From Halobacteriovorax sp. (lineage in GTDB: Bacteria > Bdellovibrionota > Bacteriovoracia > Bacteriovoracales > Bacteriovoracaceae): a stretch of DNA of 27,616 nt. The translations under genes and the position numbers were made by a program. Position 1 is the stretch's first letter. The number at the start of each line of letters is the position of its first letter. The stretch spans positions 1 through 27,616 of the forward strand of contig NZAF01000168.1 in NCBI GenBank assembly GCA_002686115.1. Direction: 5' to 3'. Below the pieces are notes generated by a model. That model was given only the letters and a program-made list of their open reading frames with translations, was not told where the DNA came from and made no database searches. Below are positions 6,555 to 14,252 of this stretch, one piece after another.

Positions 6555-7427
6555 TTTATTACCAATATGATTTTCTATAATATTTGAGGACTTCTCTAGA
6601 GAAGTCCTCATTTTATTTAGGTATTCATCAACGATAATCTTTAAGTGGCCTAGTTCATTTTCTTTTAAGTAAAGTCTTATATATTTCACATCTTTTTCAA
6701 TTTGAGAAAAGCATTTATCATAGTCCTTAAGCCAAGGGTTTACCTCTGATTCATGTATACTTAATGTCTCTTCACTAAGCTCTGTAAGGTCATCTATAAA
6801 CTGAAAAAGAAGTCCTAGGTGTTCACCAAATCTATGAAGACTCTTATATTCATTAAACGTGTATTCCTTATCACATAGAATTAAGGAGCCTACAAGAGAT
6901 GCCTGAATTAGTCGTGCAGTTTTGAGAGTATGTGTGAGTTTTACATTTTCAAAACTCTTAGTCATTTCACCTGATAAATCTAGGGCCTGTCCTAAGATAA
7001 GTCCTTTTGCTCCTACACACCATGAAAAATATTTCAAAAGATGTGGAATATTTTGTGGAGAAACTTTCGAAATTAATGAATAGGATGCATTTAAAAGGCC
7101 GTCTCCGCCTAGTAATGCTTGCCATTCACCAAATTTCTTATGTGAAGAAGGTCTCCCTCTGCGAGTATCATCATTATCCATTGAAGGTAGGTCATCATGC
7201 ATAAGAGTATAGGTGTGATGAATTTCAATTAATGATGCTAGTAGTTTATGATCCTCTGTAAAATCGCCATTATTTTTATCCATTGCTAATGCATAAACTA
7301 ATTTCGGTCTAAACATTTTGCCTGCAGGTAAAAGAGAGTATTCATATACTTGGTGAAAAAAGTTTTGATAGCTTTGGTTTGTTAAGTTCTTTTTAAGAAT
7401 TTCTTCTAGCTTTAAGGTATCCATCAT
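6525..7427 (-). CDS. ispA: Short-chain polyprenyl diphosphate synthase (farnesyl/geranylgeranyl type)
   Basis: 300 residues. It condenses isopentenyl diphosphate with an allylic diphosphate to make C15-C20 isoprenoid precursors. Conserved parts are GKMFRPKLVYALA (36-48), the first Asp-rich motif HDDLPSMDNDDTRRGRPSSHKKFGEWQALLGGDGLL (77-112), GQALDLSG (146-153), and KTARLI (169-174). The second motif is FQFIDDLTE (208-216), where the last Asp of DDxxD is Glu. The downstream KxTYP-type segment normally seen in IspA is not recognisable. It may be active with altered efficiency or be a divergent paralog, so the symbol is tentative. It starts 23 bp after gspN with no strong ribosome site and is probably the last gene of the gspL-M-N unit. 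Its 3' end overlaps the merR-like gene and contains that gene's terminator on the other strand. Confidence 0.82.
   Translation of the reverse strand: MMDTLKLEEILKKNLTNQSYQNFFHQVYEYSLLPAGKMFRPKLVYALAMDKNNGDFTEDHKLLASLIEIHHTYTLMHDDLPSMDNDDTRRGRPSSHKKFGEWQALLGGDGLLNASYSLISKVSPQNIPHLLKYFSWCVGAKGLILGQALDLSGEMTKSFENVKLTHTLKTARLIQASLVGSLILCDKEYTFNEYKSLHRFGEHLGLLFQFIDDLTELSEETLSIHESEVNPWLKDYDKCFSQIEKDVKYIRLYLKENELGHLKIIVDEYLNKMRTSLEKSSNIIENHIGNKLDPAVALLN
6585..6618 (+). terminator. Rho-independent terminator of the merR-like gene, inside the opposing synthase gene
   Basis: A perfect 13-bp inverted repeat with arm TGAGGACTTCTCT (6585-6597) and its complement (6598-6610) is followed by TTTTATTT (6611-6618) on the plus strand. 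In RNA the central bases would form the loop. It lies 30 bp after the merR-like stop at 6554. On the minus strand the same bases are codons for about MRTSLEKSS of the polyprenyl synthase. No T-run follows on that side, so it should act only on plus-strand transcripts. Confidence 0.8.
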
Positions 7428-7450
7428 TTCATCTTTTAGTTGATTTAGTA

Positions 7451-8371
7451 CTATTTTTTGATGACAGTATGCTTAGGTCTACTTAGAGGGCCTTTTACAT
7501 TAATCGTATAAAAGCCATTTTCATCTTGTTTACTGCTATCAAGAAACAGGCTGATAATACCAAAACTCTCTAAGAATTGCTCTGAAAATTTTACGACAAT
7601 ATTTAGATCAAGTTCTGAATTTTGAATTCTTCTGGTGTTTAGAGTTACTTTACCCTCGATATTTGCTCTCAGTGGTGATCTTTCATCACCAACGACAAAC
7701 TTCTTAATATTCAAGTTATCTTTTCCAGAAAGTTCTGCTATCAGTGAGAAGTTTTTAACATCAAGTTTTGGGATATCAAAAGAGTTTATGGTTTGTGAAG
7801 GGATCACTAAATTATTTGATTTTAGATTGATAAGAAGAGATTTTAAGTTTTTCTTTGTAAGTTCACTAACTGAAGTTAATTTAAATAGGCCTTCAACTTT
7901 AAAGTCATTAAGTAGGCTATCAAAAGTTTTTGAACTTAGTTTATTGGATTCGATTCTTATTTTATGTGAAGAAACACTATGTGCACTTGAAATATTAACG
8001 AGTGAGTACTTATCTTTAATAGTAGTGTTTAGAGAGGGGCCAAGAGGTGAGAAGCTTGGGAAGCCTAGAGACGTTTCTACGTTATTTAACATTAGTCCAT
8101 CAGACCCTTTAAAGCATGCGCCATCTAACTCTAAGTTGCGAAAGCTTATGCCAGGAAATATATAACTAAGTGTTAACTTCTTATAAGAAATAGGACATCT
8201 TCTTACTTTCTTTAAATTACTATCTACTAAAGATTCTATTTTAGCTTCTAGAGAAAAGTTTGAAATGAAGCCATAGAGAAGGGCAATTACAGAAAAACAT
8301 ATCATCAAGAAGATGTGATTTAATCCAATCTTATAAACGAATTGAGTATTTTTTTCACTTTGTGAGTTCAA
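7451..8371 (-). CDS. gspN: Type II secretion system protein GspN
   Basis: 306 residues. GspN is an accessory inner-membrane T2SS protein of poorly known role. One membrane segment lies near the N-terminus (about 18-40: IGLNHIFLMICFSVIALLYGFIS). The periplasmic remainder is rich in beta strands, such as LTLSYIFPGISFRNLELDGACF, IEGKVTLNTRRIQNSELDLNIVVKFSEQF and the C-terminal GFYTINVKGPLSRPKHTVIKK. The last is typical of GspN/AsmA-like folds, where the final strand reads as 'x-x-G-T/P-L-x-x-P'. The start is a TTG directly behind the gspM stop (TAG TTG), with AAAGG 8 nt upstream inside gspM, so translation is coupled. Position after gspL and gspM supports the call; sequence conservation in this family is low. 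Confidence 0.8.
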   Translation of the reverse strand: MNSQSEKNTQFVYKIGLNHIFLMICFSVIALLYGFISNFSLEAKIESLVDSNLKKVRRCPISYKKLTLSYIFPGISFRNLELDGACFKGSDGLMLNNVETSLGFPSFSPLGPSLNTTIKDKYSLVNISSAHSVSSHKIRIESNKLSSKTFDSLLNDFKVEGLFKLTSVSELTKKNLKSLLINLKSNNLVIPSQTINSFDIPKLDVKNFSLIAELSGKDNLNIKKFVVGDERSPLRANIEGKVTLNTRRIQNSELDLNIVVKFSEQFLESFGIISLFLDSSKQDENGFYTINVKGPLSRPKHTVIKK

Positions 8372-9004
8372 CTAGAAGGCCTTTGATAAAAGCTCAATAG
8401 ATAAAGATCCACTAAGTCTTGATTTCTTTATGTCTTTATTAATTTTTAAGTTTGTTATTTTCGCTTTATATATATTTTGTATTTCTAGTAATAGAGTTTT
8501 AAGCGATTTATTTGCAATCTCTTTAAAGCTGATTTCAGCTTTAACGACTTTGATACTTGATCCTCTAATGGCATCATCATAATTATCAATTGAAAGTTTA
8601 TCAGTTGGAAATCCTTTTCTTTCAAGACTTTTTGTGAAGTCATCAACAAATGATCTTTTATCTTCTATTACTGATCGAGCTGTATAGGTATTAATAAGCT
8701 TATTTAATTTGCCTTCATTTTCTTTAATAAGAACCATCGCGTTGCTTATTTCTTTTTGGTCTGCCAGTGAAGCAGATTGTATGACTGATATGATTGTAAA
8801 GATAATTAAAATAACGAGAGGTAAGAACAGAATCAATATATTTGATGCCTGATTAAGAAGTATTTGTTTTTCCTCAGGGAAAGATCTAATTGTATCAGTC
8901 ATCTTCTCAGCAAATTGAGACTTTTTTAAAATACCCATTTGTTCAAATAAGTAATTATCTATTGTTTTAAAAATACTATTTTCTTCGACTGTATTCTCTT
9001 CCAT
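8372..9004 (-). CDS. gspM: Type II secretion system protein GspM-like
   Basis: 210 residues. GspM is an inner-membrane platform protein that binds GspL. A cytoplasmic segment of about 53 residues is followed by one strong membrane helix (54-76: SNILILFLPLVILIIFTIISVIQ), a coiled coil (about 80-125), and a small periplasmic alpha-beta domain. In that domain the strands SSIKVVKAEISFKEIANKSLKTLLLEI and KITNLKINKD...LSGSLSIELLSKAF fit the ferredoxin-like fold of GspM/PilO. Typical GspM has only a short cytoplasmic tail, so the N-terminus is long here. Its ATG overlaps the gspL stop (TAATG), and gspN follows with no gap. Identification rests on topology and position because GspM sequences diverge strongly. 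Confidence 0.78.
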   Translation of the reverse strand: MEENTVEENSIFKTIDNYLFEQMGILKKSQFAEKMTDTIRSFPEEKQILLNQASNILILFLPLVILIIFTIISVIQSASLADQKEISNAMVLIKENEGKLNKLINTYTARSVIEDKRSFVDDFTKSLERKGFPTDKLSIDNYDDAIRGSSIKVVKAEISFKEIANKSLKTLLLEIQNIYKAKITNLKINKDIKKSRLSGSLSIELLSKAF

Positions 9005-10581
9005 TACATACTCATATTAAATGTGACAAGAACCGTCTTATCAGATTCATCTTCTTTAAGTTTTAAATTATCAACATCTAACTTTCTAATTAATTCTATT
9101 AGTTGTTTATAGTCTTTTTCGCTTTCTGCTTTAAATTTCGCATTTGTAGAGGAGAGGTCACTTTGATAATCGATAAGCGAAATATTAACATTACTTTTAA
9201 TCGTATCAGATAAAAGTGTTAATGGTCTCATGGCATTTTGAGAGGCATCAAAATCTAATATATCTAAATCTTTTTCTTGATTATTTAATTTCTTTTTTAA
9301 ATTTAATAACGCTTTTTCTGGCTTCTTTCTAATAAGAGCTTTAAGACTTTTTATATCGTCAAGCTCTTTGGCCTTTGCCATTGTAATATTACTTCTAAGA
9401 AAAGTTTTTTCTTCCTTACTATTAATGACAAATGTTTCAACGAGAACGGATAGGACAAGTATGAAAACAATAACAGATGCCCTAAATACATTAAATGCAC
9501 TATCTTCAAGAGTGATCGCATTGGATAAACCTGTTGCGAATTCTCGAGTTAGAAAGTTTGATGGATTCATCTTGAGTTTTGTACTTAGGCCCATTATATA
9601 TGGTGTAGTAAAACTAGCTTGATTAATTTCTCTAAATCCATGTAAGGCTGAATGCTCTAGATGCTCAACTTGTATTTCTAACTGCTCAGAAAGAAAGTTT
9701 TTTATATTTTCAATATTTGCGGTACCACCACATATATATATTTTTTGAATTGAAAAGCCTGTTTTAATTCTATAGCCGAGTATCCAGCGGTGAAGCTGAC
9801 TTAGTAAAGGATCAAAATTCTTTTTCATTAACAGAGCGAAGTTTTTCTTATCTTCATCAACTTTGTCCATAAGGCTATGAGTAAGAAAGAAAGCTTCTTC
9901 ATGTTTAAAAATACGAGCTTCTTCTTGGCTAATTCCATATGTGCTTGAAATCGCCTCGTCAATTTTCTTGCCGGCAATAGACGAGACATGATTTGTCATG
10001 ATTCGATCATTATAACCGAGATAGGCTTTAGTATTTTCATGACCCATATCTATTATACAGAAATGATTGCCAAACTTTATATCATCAACGTAGCTTAAGT
10101 AAGTTGACAGCTCAGATGTTAATAAAGAGGGGATCGTCTTGTTAAGCTTTAGCATGTCAAAGTAGTCTTTAAAATAAGACGTCTCACTTACTTGTGCCAT
10201 TGCTGAGAATTCGTTTTTAACATTTTTAAAATAAGTCGTGACGATGTGTGCATTTGCAGCTGGAAATGGAAGATCTTCATCTAGCATAAAGGGAGTCATC
10301 AATTCAGCTTTCTTTCTTTGATTAGTTGGAAAGTCAATGAATCGTGTCGTTAATAGGCCATGAGGAACTTGGTTTACTATCTTTCCAGTAAAATCTGTAT
10401 CTTCCAGATATTGTTTGATGATAATTTGCTGTATCGCTTCGATACTTAAACTTTTATCACCACCTCGTACATCTTCAATAAGAATTTCATCACCTTCGGA
10501 CACGATAAATTCTTTCTTTTGAAATGAACCTTTTAAAAATTTTACGCTATAGCTTCCGCTATCAATGACAAGTGTATCCAC
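9004..10581 (-). CDS. gspL: Type II secretion system protein GspL with PilM-like actin-fold domain
   Basis: 525 residues. GspL links the secretion ATPase GspE to the inner-membrane platform. The cytoplasmic domain (1-355) is actin-like with three nucleotide-site motifs. These are phosphate-1 VIDSGSYSVK (5-14), phosphate-2 IIDMGHENTKA (176-186) and adenosine loop YICGGTANIEN (282-292). This set is typical of PilM of type IV pili, whereas classical GspL has a degenerate site (family knowledge). One membrane helix follows (365-386), then a coiled coil and a C-terminal ferredoxin-like domain like PilN. The protein thus looks like a PilM-PilN fusion. Start is GTG at 10581, with AAGG about 12 nt upstream and a promoter (10618-10647) close behind. 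It is the first gene of the second T2SS unit, after a 116-bp gap from gspK. Confidence 0.87.
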   Translation of the reverse strand: MDTLVIDSGSYSVKFLKGSFQKKEFIVSEGDEILIEDVRGGDKSLSIEAIQQIIIKQYLEDTDFTGKIVNQVPHGLLTTRFIDFPTNQRKKAELMTPFMLDEDLPFPAANAHIVTTYFKNVKNEFSAMAQVSETSYFKDYFDMLKLNKTIPSLLTSELSTYLSYVDDIKFGNHFCIIDMGHENTKAYLGYNDRIMTNHVSSIAGKKIDEAISSTYGISQEEARIFKHEEAFFLTHSLMDKVDEDKKNFALLMKKNFDPLLSQLHRWILGYRIKTGFSIQKIYICGGTANIENIKNFLSEQLEIQVEHLEHSALHGFREINQASFTTPYIMGLSTKLKMNPSNFLTREFATGLSNAITLEDSAFNVFRASVIVFILVLSVLVETFVINSKEEKTFLRSNITMAKAKELDDIKSLKALIRKKPEKALLNLKKKLNNQEKDLDILDFDASQNAMRPLTLLSDTIKSNVNISLIDYQSDLSSTNAKFKAESEKDYKQLIELIRKLDVDNLKLKEDESDKTVLVTFNMSM

Positions 10582-10617
10582 TAACGACTTACCTTAAGCT
10601 CAAGTTATTATAGGTAT

Positions 10618-10647
10618 ATTATACCGTCATAGTTTTTATTATTACAA
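10618..10647 (-). promoter_or_regulatory. Promoter of the gspL-gspM-gspN-ispA unit
   Basis: On the minus strand TTGTAA (10642-10647) is 18 bp from a perfect TATAAT (10618-10623). The start would fall near 10611, 30 nt before the GTG of gspL. It sits in the 116-bp gap between gspK and gspL, the only large gap besides that before gspD, which suggests separate or extra transcription of this half of the system. No T-run terminator for gspK is seen in the gap. Confidence 0.55.
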
Positions 10648-10697
10648 GAGGGGGCAGCTCTGTTAATGCTGTTTATAGTAGGGCATAGAAGTCGGGT

Positions 10698-12116
10698 TTA
10701 TTGAAATCTTAACTCTACAATTCTAGGGTCTAGTAGAATTATTTTTGTTTTTTCATTCTTATCTTTATCATCTTGCCGTTGTTGCTGTCGATCGTCTTGC
10801 AGTGATTCATCTTGTCCTTGTTGACTGAATTGATCATCTTTTTGCCTGTCTGTTTGAGGCCTCTGTCCGTTATTATTTTTCTTTGGTGGTTTTGGAGCTT
10901 CTGGCTTTATTGGGAGATCAATAAAGGCGGTGATTTGATACTTGGAATTGACAAATGAGCCTTCAGAGACAACTTTAAAGACCTTTCCTGCGACTCCTAG
11001 ATATATCTTTGCATCTTTAAATTCTTTGATCCTTTTATCGTAGTCACTTGACTCTACAATTGCCAATTGCCCTGTGATGACCTTTTTAAAATCATCCGCA
11101 CTTTTAAATTCATTTGGCTCAGTCTCAAGCTCAGGGTCACCATCACGGTATTTAAAGAACTCTTCAATTTGATAAAGGGTAATCTCTGGAAAGAGGACTC
11201 TTAATTGATTAGAGGTAATTTCATTTACATTGATAACGCTAACTTGATGAATACTAAGTCTATCTTTAATAAGATTGACGAGATTATCATCCCACCCTGC
11301 CAGTTGATACATTTCATCAATTGAGGTCATAGGCGCATGCTTTGGAGTAATCTCTTTTTCAACATATAATTTTTCAATATCAGCATTTTCAGGTTCATCA
11401 TATGATCCTCTTTCACTGACATAGTATTTAACTTCTTTTACTAAGAGTTCCACATTTACATTTGAATAAAGTGCTGCAAACTCTTCATCTTGTTCTATCT
11501 TCTCTTCAAGGGCTCTTTTCATTGTTTCAATAAAAGTCTTTTCCATAAACTCATATGGGGTTTTTGTAGGGGCGCTTTCCTCATCTTCATCATCTCTGTC
11601 AAATCTGTCCCTGTCAAAGTCCTGATCTTGTTCCTGTTGTGTTTGAACAGGTGGTTTAAAAAACCTTAGAGTATTTGGGTTAATAAATCCAGTTAGAGCA
11701 CTCATTGAAACCGCTAATCCTCCAACCAAAAGATTATTTTCTTCAAACTCTTTTAAGGCATTCTTTTGAATAACATTTGCGCTATCGCCAAGAGGGATGG
11801 GATAGATAAAAGGTTGTACGACAACCTGTTCAGCATCTTGAGGAGATATATTTCCTGCAACTCCAGTATTGTTTTCTAGAAGATTCCATGCTTCTTTATA
11901 AATTTTTAATTTTGCCAATGCAAAGCGAACTCCGGCTTCTGCATTTAATTTTGCTTGGTAAGCATCAACACTATTTTCAACTCTTATTTTGTTTAGCTTC
12001 GTCTCAAATGTAAAATCTGCGAGTAGAACAGATAGAATGGCAACAGCTGATGTAACCATCATGATTGCGATACCACTATTATGGTGTTTTTTAAGGTCTT
12101 TAAAAAAATTTTTCAC
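10698..12116 (-). CDS. gspK: Type II secretion minor pseudopilin GspK
   Basis: 472 residues. GspK caps the pseudopilus tip with GspI and GspJ. The prepilin signal is MKNFFKDLKKHHNSG followed by IAIMMVTSAVAILSVLL; cleavage is after Gly15, and the fifth mature residue is Met, not Glu, as is usual for GspK. The SAM-like region shows MTSIDEMYQLAGWDDNLVNLIKDRLSIH and VINVNEITSNQLRVLFPEI, typical of GspK. Usual length is near 320 residues. The extra length lies in an acidic insert (QEQDQDFDRDRFDRDDEDEE, about 165-184) and a Gln/Asp/Lys-rich stretch before the C-terminus. Start is a GTG whose bases overlap the gspJ stop (GTGA), so translation is coupled. It is the last gene of the gspC-K unit. Confidence 0.9.
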   Translation of the reverse strand: MKNFFKDLKKHHNSGIAIMMVTSAVAILSVLLADFTFETKLNKIRVENSVDAYQAKLNAEAGVRFALAKLKIYKEAWNLLENNTGVAGNISPQDAEQVVVQPFIYPIPLGDSANVIQKNALKEFEENNLLVGGLAVSMSALTGFINPNTLRFFKPPVQTQQEQDQDFDRDRFDRDDEDEESAPTKTPYEFMEKTFIETMKRALEEKIEQDEEFAALYSNVNVELLVKEVKYYVSERGSYDEPENADIEKLYVEKEITPKHAPMTSIDEMYQLAGWDDNLVNLIKDRLSIHQVSVINVNEITSNQLRVLFPEITLYQIEEFFKYRDGDPELETEPNEFKSADDFKKVITGQLAIVESSDYDKRIKEFKDAKIYLGVAGKVFKVVSEGSFVNSKYQITAFIDLPIKPEAPKPPKKNNNGQRPQTDRQKDDQFSQQGQDESLQDDRQQQRQDDKDKNEKTKIILLDPRIVELRFQ

Positions 12117-13102
12117 TCAAAACCTCCTTGTTCACCATCTTCACCCTGAGAGAATCCTCCTGTTCCTTGACCACCACCACTAAGTCCACCTGTGACTCCA
12201 CCATTAGCAGCTGTTTTTGTATACTTTCTTTTTAAAAGTTCTTTGGTATCTACAAGTGGAAATAAAGGCCTAAAAGTTCTTTTAGACTCTATAATATCAC
12301 CTGTAGGACTTTCTGTTTGAATATCAATTCTAATCATTCTGGGGAGATTTTCATCTTCATTTAGGAGGCGACTTGCATCAACAAAGGCCCGTCTTTCACG
12401 ATTCCAAAACTTGAATTCAAGTGATTTAACATTATCTAAAATGGCATATGGTTTTAAACTCTTTAAATCAACATTGGGATCATAGATATTTTCTCTGAGT
12501 GTTGCGCGAGTAAGTACATAGGGAGCTTCTTGATTATCGGGTTCAGGATTATCTCTTAACTCATAAACAACCCAAAAGAGATTTGATTGCTTAGTATCTT
12601 TGACGAGTCTTCTTCCTGCTGATGTTAAAAAAGCTATGGAAGTTTTATTTTCATTTATAAATCTTGGGATAGGTAAGTTACTTGCAGAGTATCCTAAGTA
12701 AATATCACTCAGAGTTCCTTGATTACCTTCATTATAAACATCATCATTATTTCTTGAACTTGAACTTGAACTTCCAGGGGCAGCTGTTTTAAATACTTTC
12801 TTGTACGCTGCTAAATCTGTTTTTCTGTCTGTTTCAAAAAATAGGGGAGAATACATATATTCAAAATCTGTTTGAATAATATTTAATGCCGATTCAAATT
12901 GTAAAAGGGCGCGGTCTTCATTTTGAATTCGGTAATTTGAAGCACTGGAGTTATCAATGATTTGATAAATTGATAGCATAAGAAATGAAAGGATAACAAT
13001 CGCAATAAGAACTTCTAAAAGTGAAAATCCTTTTTGCTCGTTAATGATTCTAAAAAAATGAAATTTACTAGAACGCTTCAATTTGAGCCTCATATTTTTC
13101 AT
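12113..13102 (-). CDS. gspJ: Type II secretion minor pseudopilin GspJ
   Basis: 329 residues. The prepilin signal is unusually long, 25 residues ending NEQKG, then FSLLEVLIAIVILSFLMLSIYQIID with Glu at mature position 5. The soluble part includes LQFESALNIIQTDFEYMYSP, LYWVVYELR-like FWVVYELRDNPEP and SLEFKFWNRERRAFVDA...PRMIRIDIQ, the common GspJ pattern. A run of serines (SSSSSSR) and a Gly-rich tail (GGVTGGLSGGGQGTGGF) exceed the usual length of about 200-230 residues. The first ATG (13102) lies inside gspI, giving a 35-bp overlap; a second ATG three codons later is also possible. The stop overlaps the GTG of gspK. Confidence 0.88.
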   Translation of the reverse strand: MKNMRLKLKRSSKFHFFRIINEQKGFSLLEVLIAIVILSFLMLSIYQIIDNSSASNYRIQNEDRALLQFESALNIIQTDFEYMYSPLFFETDRKTDLAAYKKVFKTAAPGSSSSSSRNNDDVYNEGNQGTLSDIYLGYSASNLPIPRFINENKTSIAFLTSAGRRLVKDTKQSNLFWVVYELRDNPEPDNQEAPYVLTRATLRENIYDPNVDLKSLKPYAILDNVKSLEFKFWNRERRAFVDASRLLNEDENLPRMIRIDIQTESPTGDIIESKRTFRPLFPLVDTKELLKRKYTKTAANGGVTGGLSGGGQGTGGFSQGEDGEQGGFE

Positions 13103-13574
13103 TCATAAGCCATGTCGAAACTGAGTAACGCTGTTCTGTTGCTTCGTTAATGACTGTAATTCTCGCTTGCCATATCATTTTTTCCAGATTTTTTTGTATA
13201 TTTTCAAAAATCTTTTTTTGAAGTCCATCTTGTGGACCTGCTTCAGGGTCTTCTTCTTCGTCTCGCCCTCTAAGTTTTGAATAGTCTGGAATTTTAAACT
13301 CCCTATATTCTATCTCCCAAGCATAACCCTCTTCCTCTTCAAATTTTCCTCTATCTGGTTGAAGAGTGAGGCCTTTTCCGAACTCAGGAGGGTCTAGTAC
13401 TAGTTGATTGAGACGATTCATAGCAAGTTCTCTTAACCGAATTTCTGTACGAAATGTTGCAGAGTCTTGAATGTTATATCCCTGAGCAGCCATAAATGTG
13501 ACAATGAAGACAGCAAAGATTGCTAATCCTATCATTACTTCTATTAATGAAAATCCACGATTATCATTCTTCAT
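13068..13574 (-). CDS. gspI: Type II secretion minor pseudopilin GspI
   Basis: 168 residues from the ATG at 13574, which overlaps the gspH stop as TAATG. A GTG four codons earlier (13586) is open but has no better ribosome site. The prepilin signal is MKNDNRG, then FSLIEVMIGLAIFAVFIVTFMAAQ with Glu at mature position 5. RTEIRLRELAMNRLNQLVLDPP matches the helix of GspI in which the family has 'A...A...N'. The rest has alternating strands with the C-terminal QARITVINEATEQRYSVSTWLMN. A charged loop (GRDEEEDPEAGPQDG) lengthens it over the usual 120-130 residues. It works with GspJ and GspK at the pseudopilus tip. Confidence 0.88.
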   Translation of the reverse strand: MKNDNRGFSLIEVMIGLAIFAVFIVTFMAAQGYNIQDSATFRTEIRLRELAMNRLNQLVLDPPEFGKGLTLQPDRGKFEEEEGYAWEIEYREFKIPDYSKLRGRDEEEDPEAGPQDGLQKKIFENIQKNLEKMIWQARITVINEATEQRYSVSTWLMNEKYEAQIEAF

Positions 13575-14245
13575 TATTTGGCCCACTCACTAAAAATTTC
13601 ATTTGCTTTTTCAACAATATATTCTTCAAATTCTCCATTGAAGTCTTCTGGAATTTTTATATAGCGTCTATTAATAACTCTTCTAAAAGGTTCTATTTCA
13701 AGAGTAGCTAATTCATCACTCGTGGCAAAGATTATGATAGATGCATCTTTTTGACCGTTTGGATAAAAATATATCTGTGTTTTTCCACTAGTGATAAAAT
13801 TTTCTGTTAATTCACTTCCAGAGCCTAGAAGAACGACGTTTCCAGGTAACTCAAAGTCTTCGGCTTCAAATTCTGGAACATTAGAAAATGAAGAGTTCTG
13901 TTCTTTTTCTTTTTCTTCTCGTAATTCTTTGTCAGACTCAGATTCACTATTTTCTCTTCTCGCAAGATCTAGGTCGATAACAAAGTCCTTATCATCACTA
14001 TATTCTAATGATAAATGTTGACCATCGTCTTTATCGATATTTAAATTCATACGAACGAAGTTATTTTTTAAGATTGCTTCATCACTAGAGAAGCGAATGA
14101 CTCTTTCATACTTATCTAGAATTTGATCGAGACTTTTTCTATCTGAGAAATCTGTTCCAACAGCAATGAGTAGAATGATAGAGACAAGGGCCATTGCCAC
14201 TAGGATTTCAATAAGTGAAAAACCTTTTTGACTATGACCCTTCAT
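13574..14245 (-). CDS. gspH: Type II secretion minor pseudopilin GspH
   Basis: 223 residues. The prepilin signal is MKGHSQKG, then FSLIEILVAMALVSIILLIAV with Glu at mature position 5. The soluble part has ERVIRFSSDEAILKNNFVRMNLNID followed by LSLEYSD and FYPNGQKDASIIIFATSDE. The last is the GspH pattern 'F.P.G......I.L' that ends the beta-sandwich. A highly charged insert (ENSESESDKELREEKEKEQ, about 98-116) sits in a loop. A tail after the last strand is also longer than in typical 150-190 residue GspH. It starts 7 bp after gspG and ends overlapping gspI. GspH connects the tip complex to the GspG shaft. Confidence 0.85.
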   Translation of the reverse strand: MKGHSQKGFSLIEILVAMALVSIILLIAVGTDFSDRKSLDQILDKYERVIRFSSDEAILKNNFVRMNLNIDKDDGQHLSLEYSDDKDFVIDLDLARRENSESESDKELREEKEKEQNSSFSNVPEFEAEDFELPGNVVLLGSGSELTENFITSGKTQIYFYPNGQKDASIIIFATSDELATLEIEPFRRVINRRYIKIPEDFNGEFEEYIVEKANEIFSEWAK

Positions 14246-14252
14246 TTTTATT

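Noticed and set aside
7635..8165. 176-codon plus-strand open frame
   Set aside because: Antisense to gspN, which fits its operon and has the expected topology; the antisense product has no recognisable domain.
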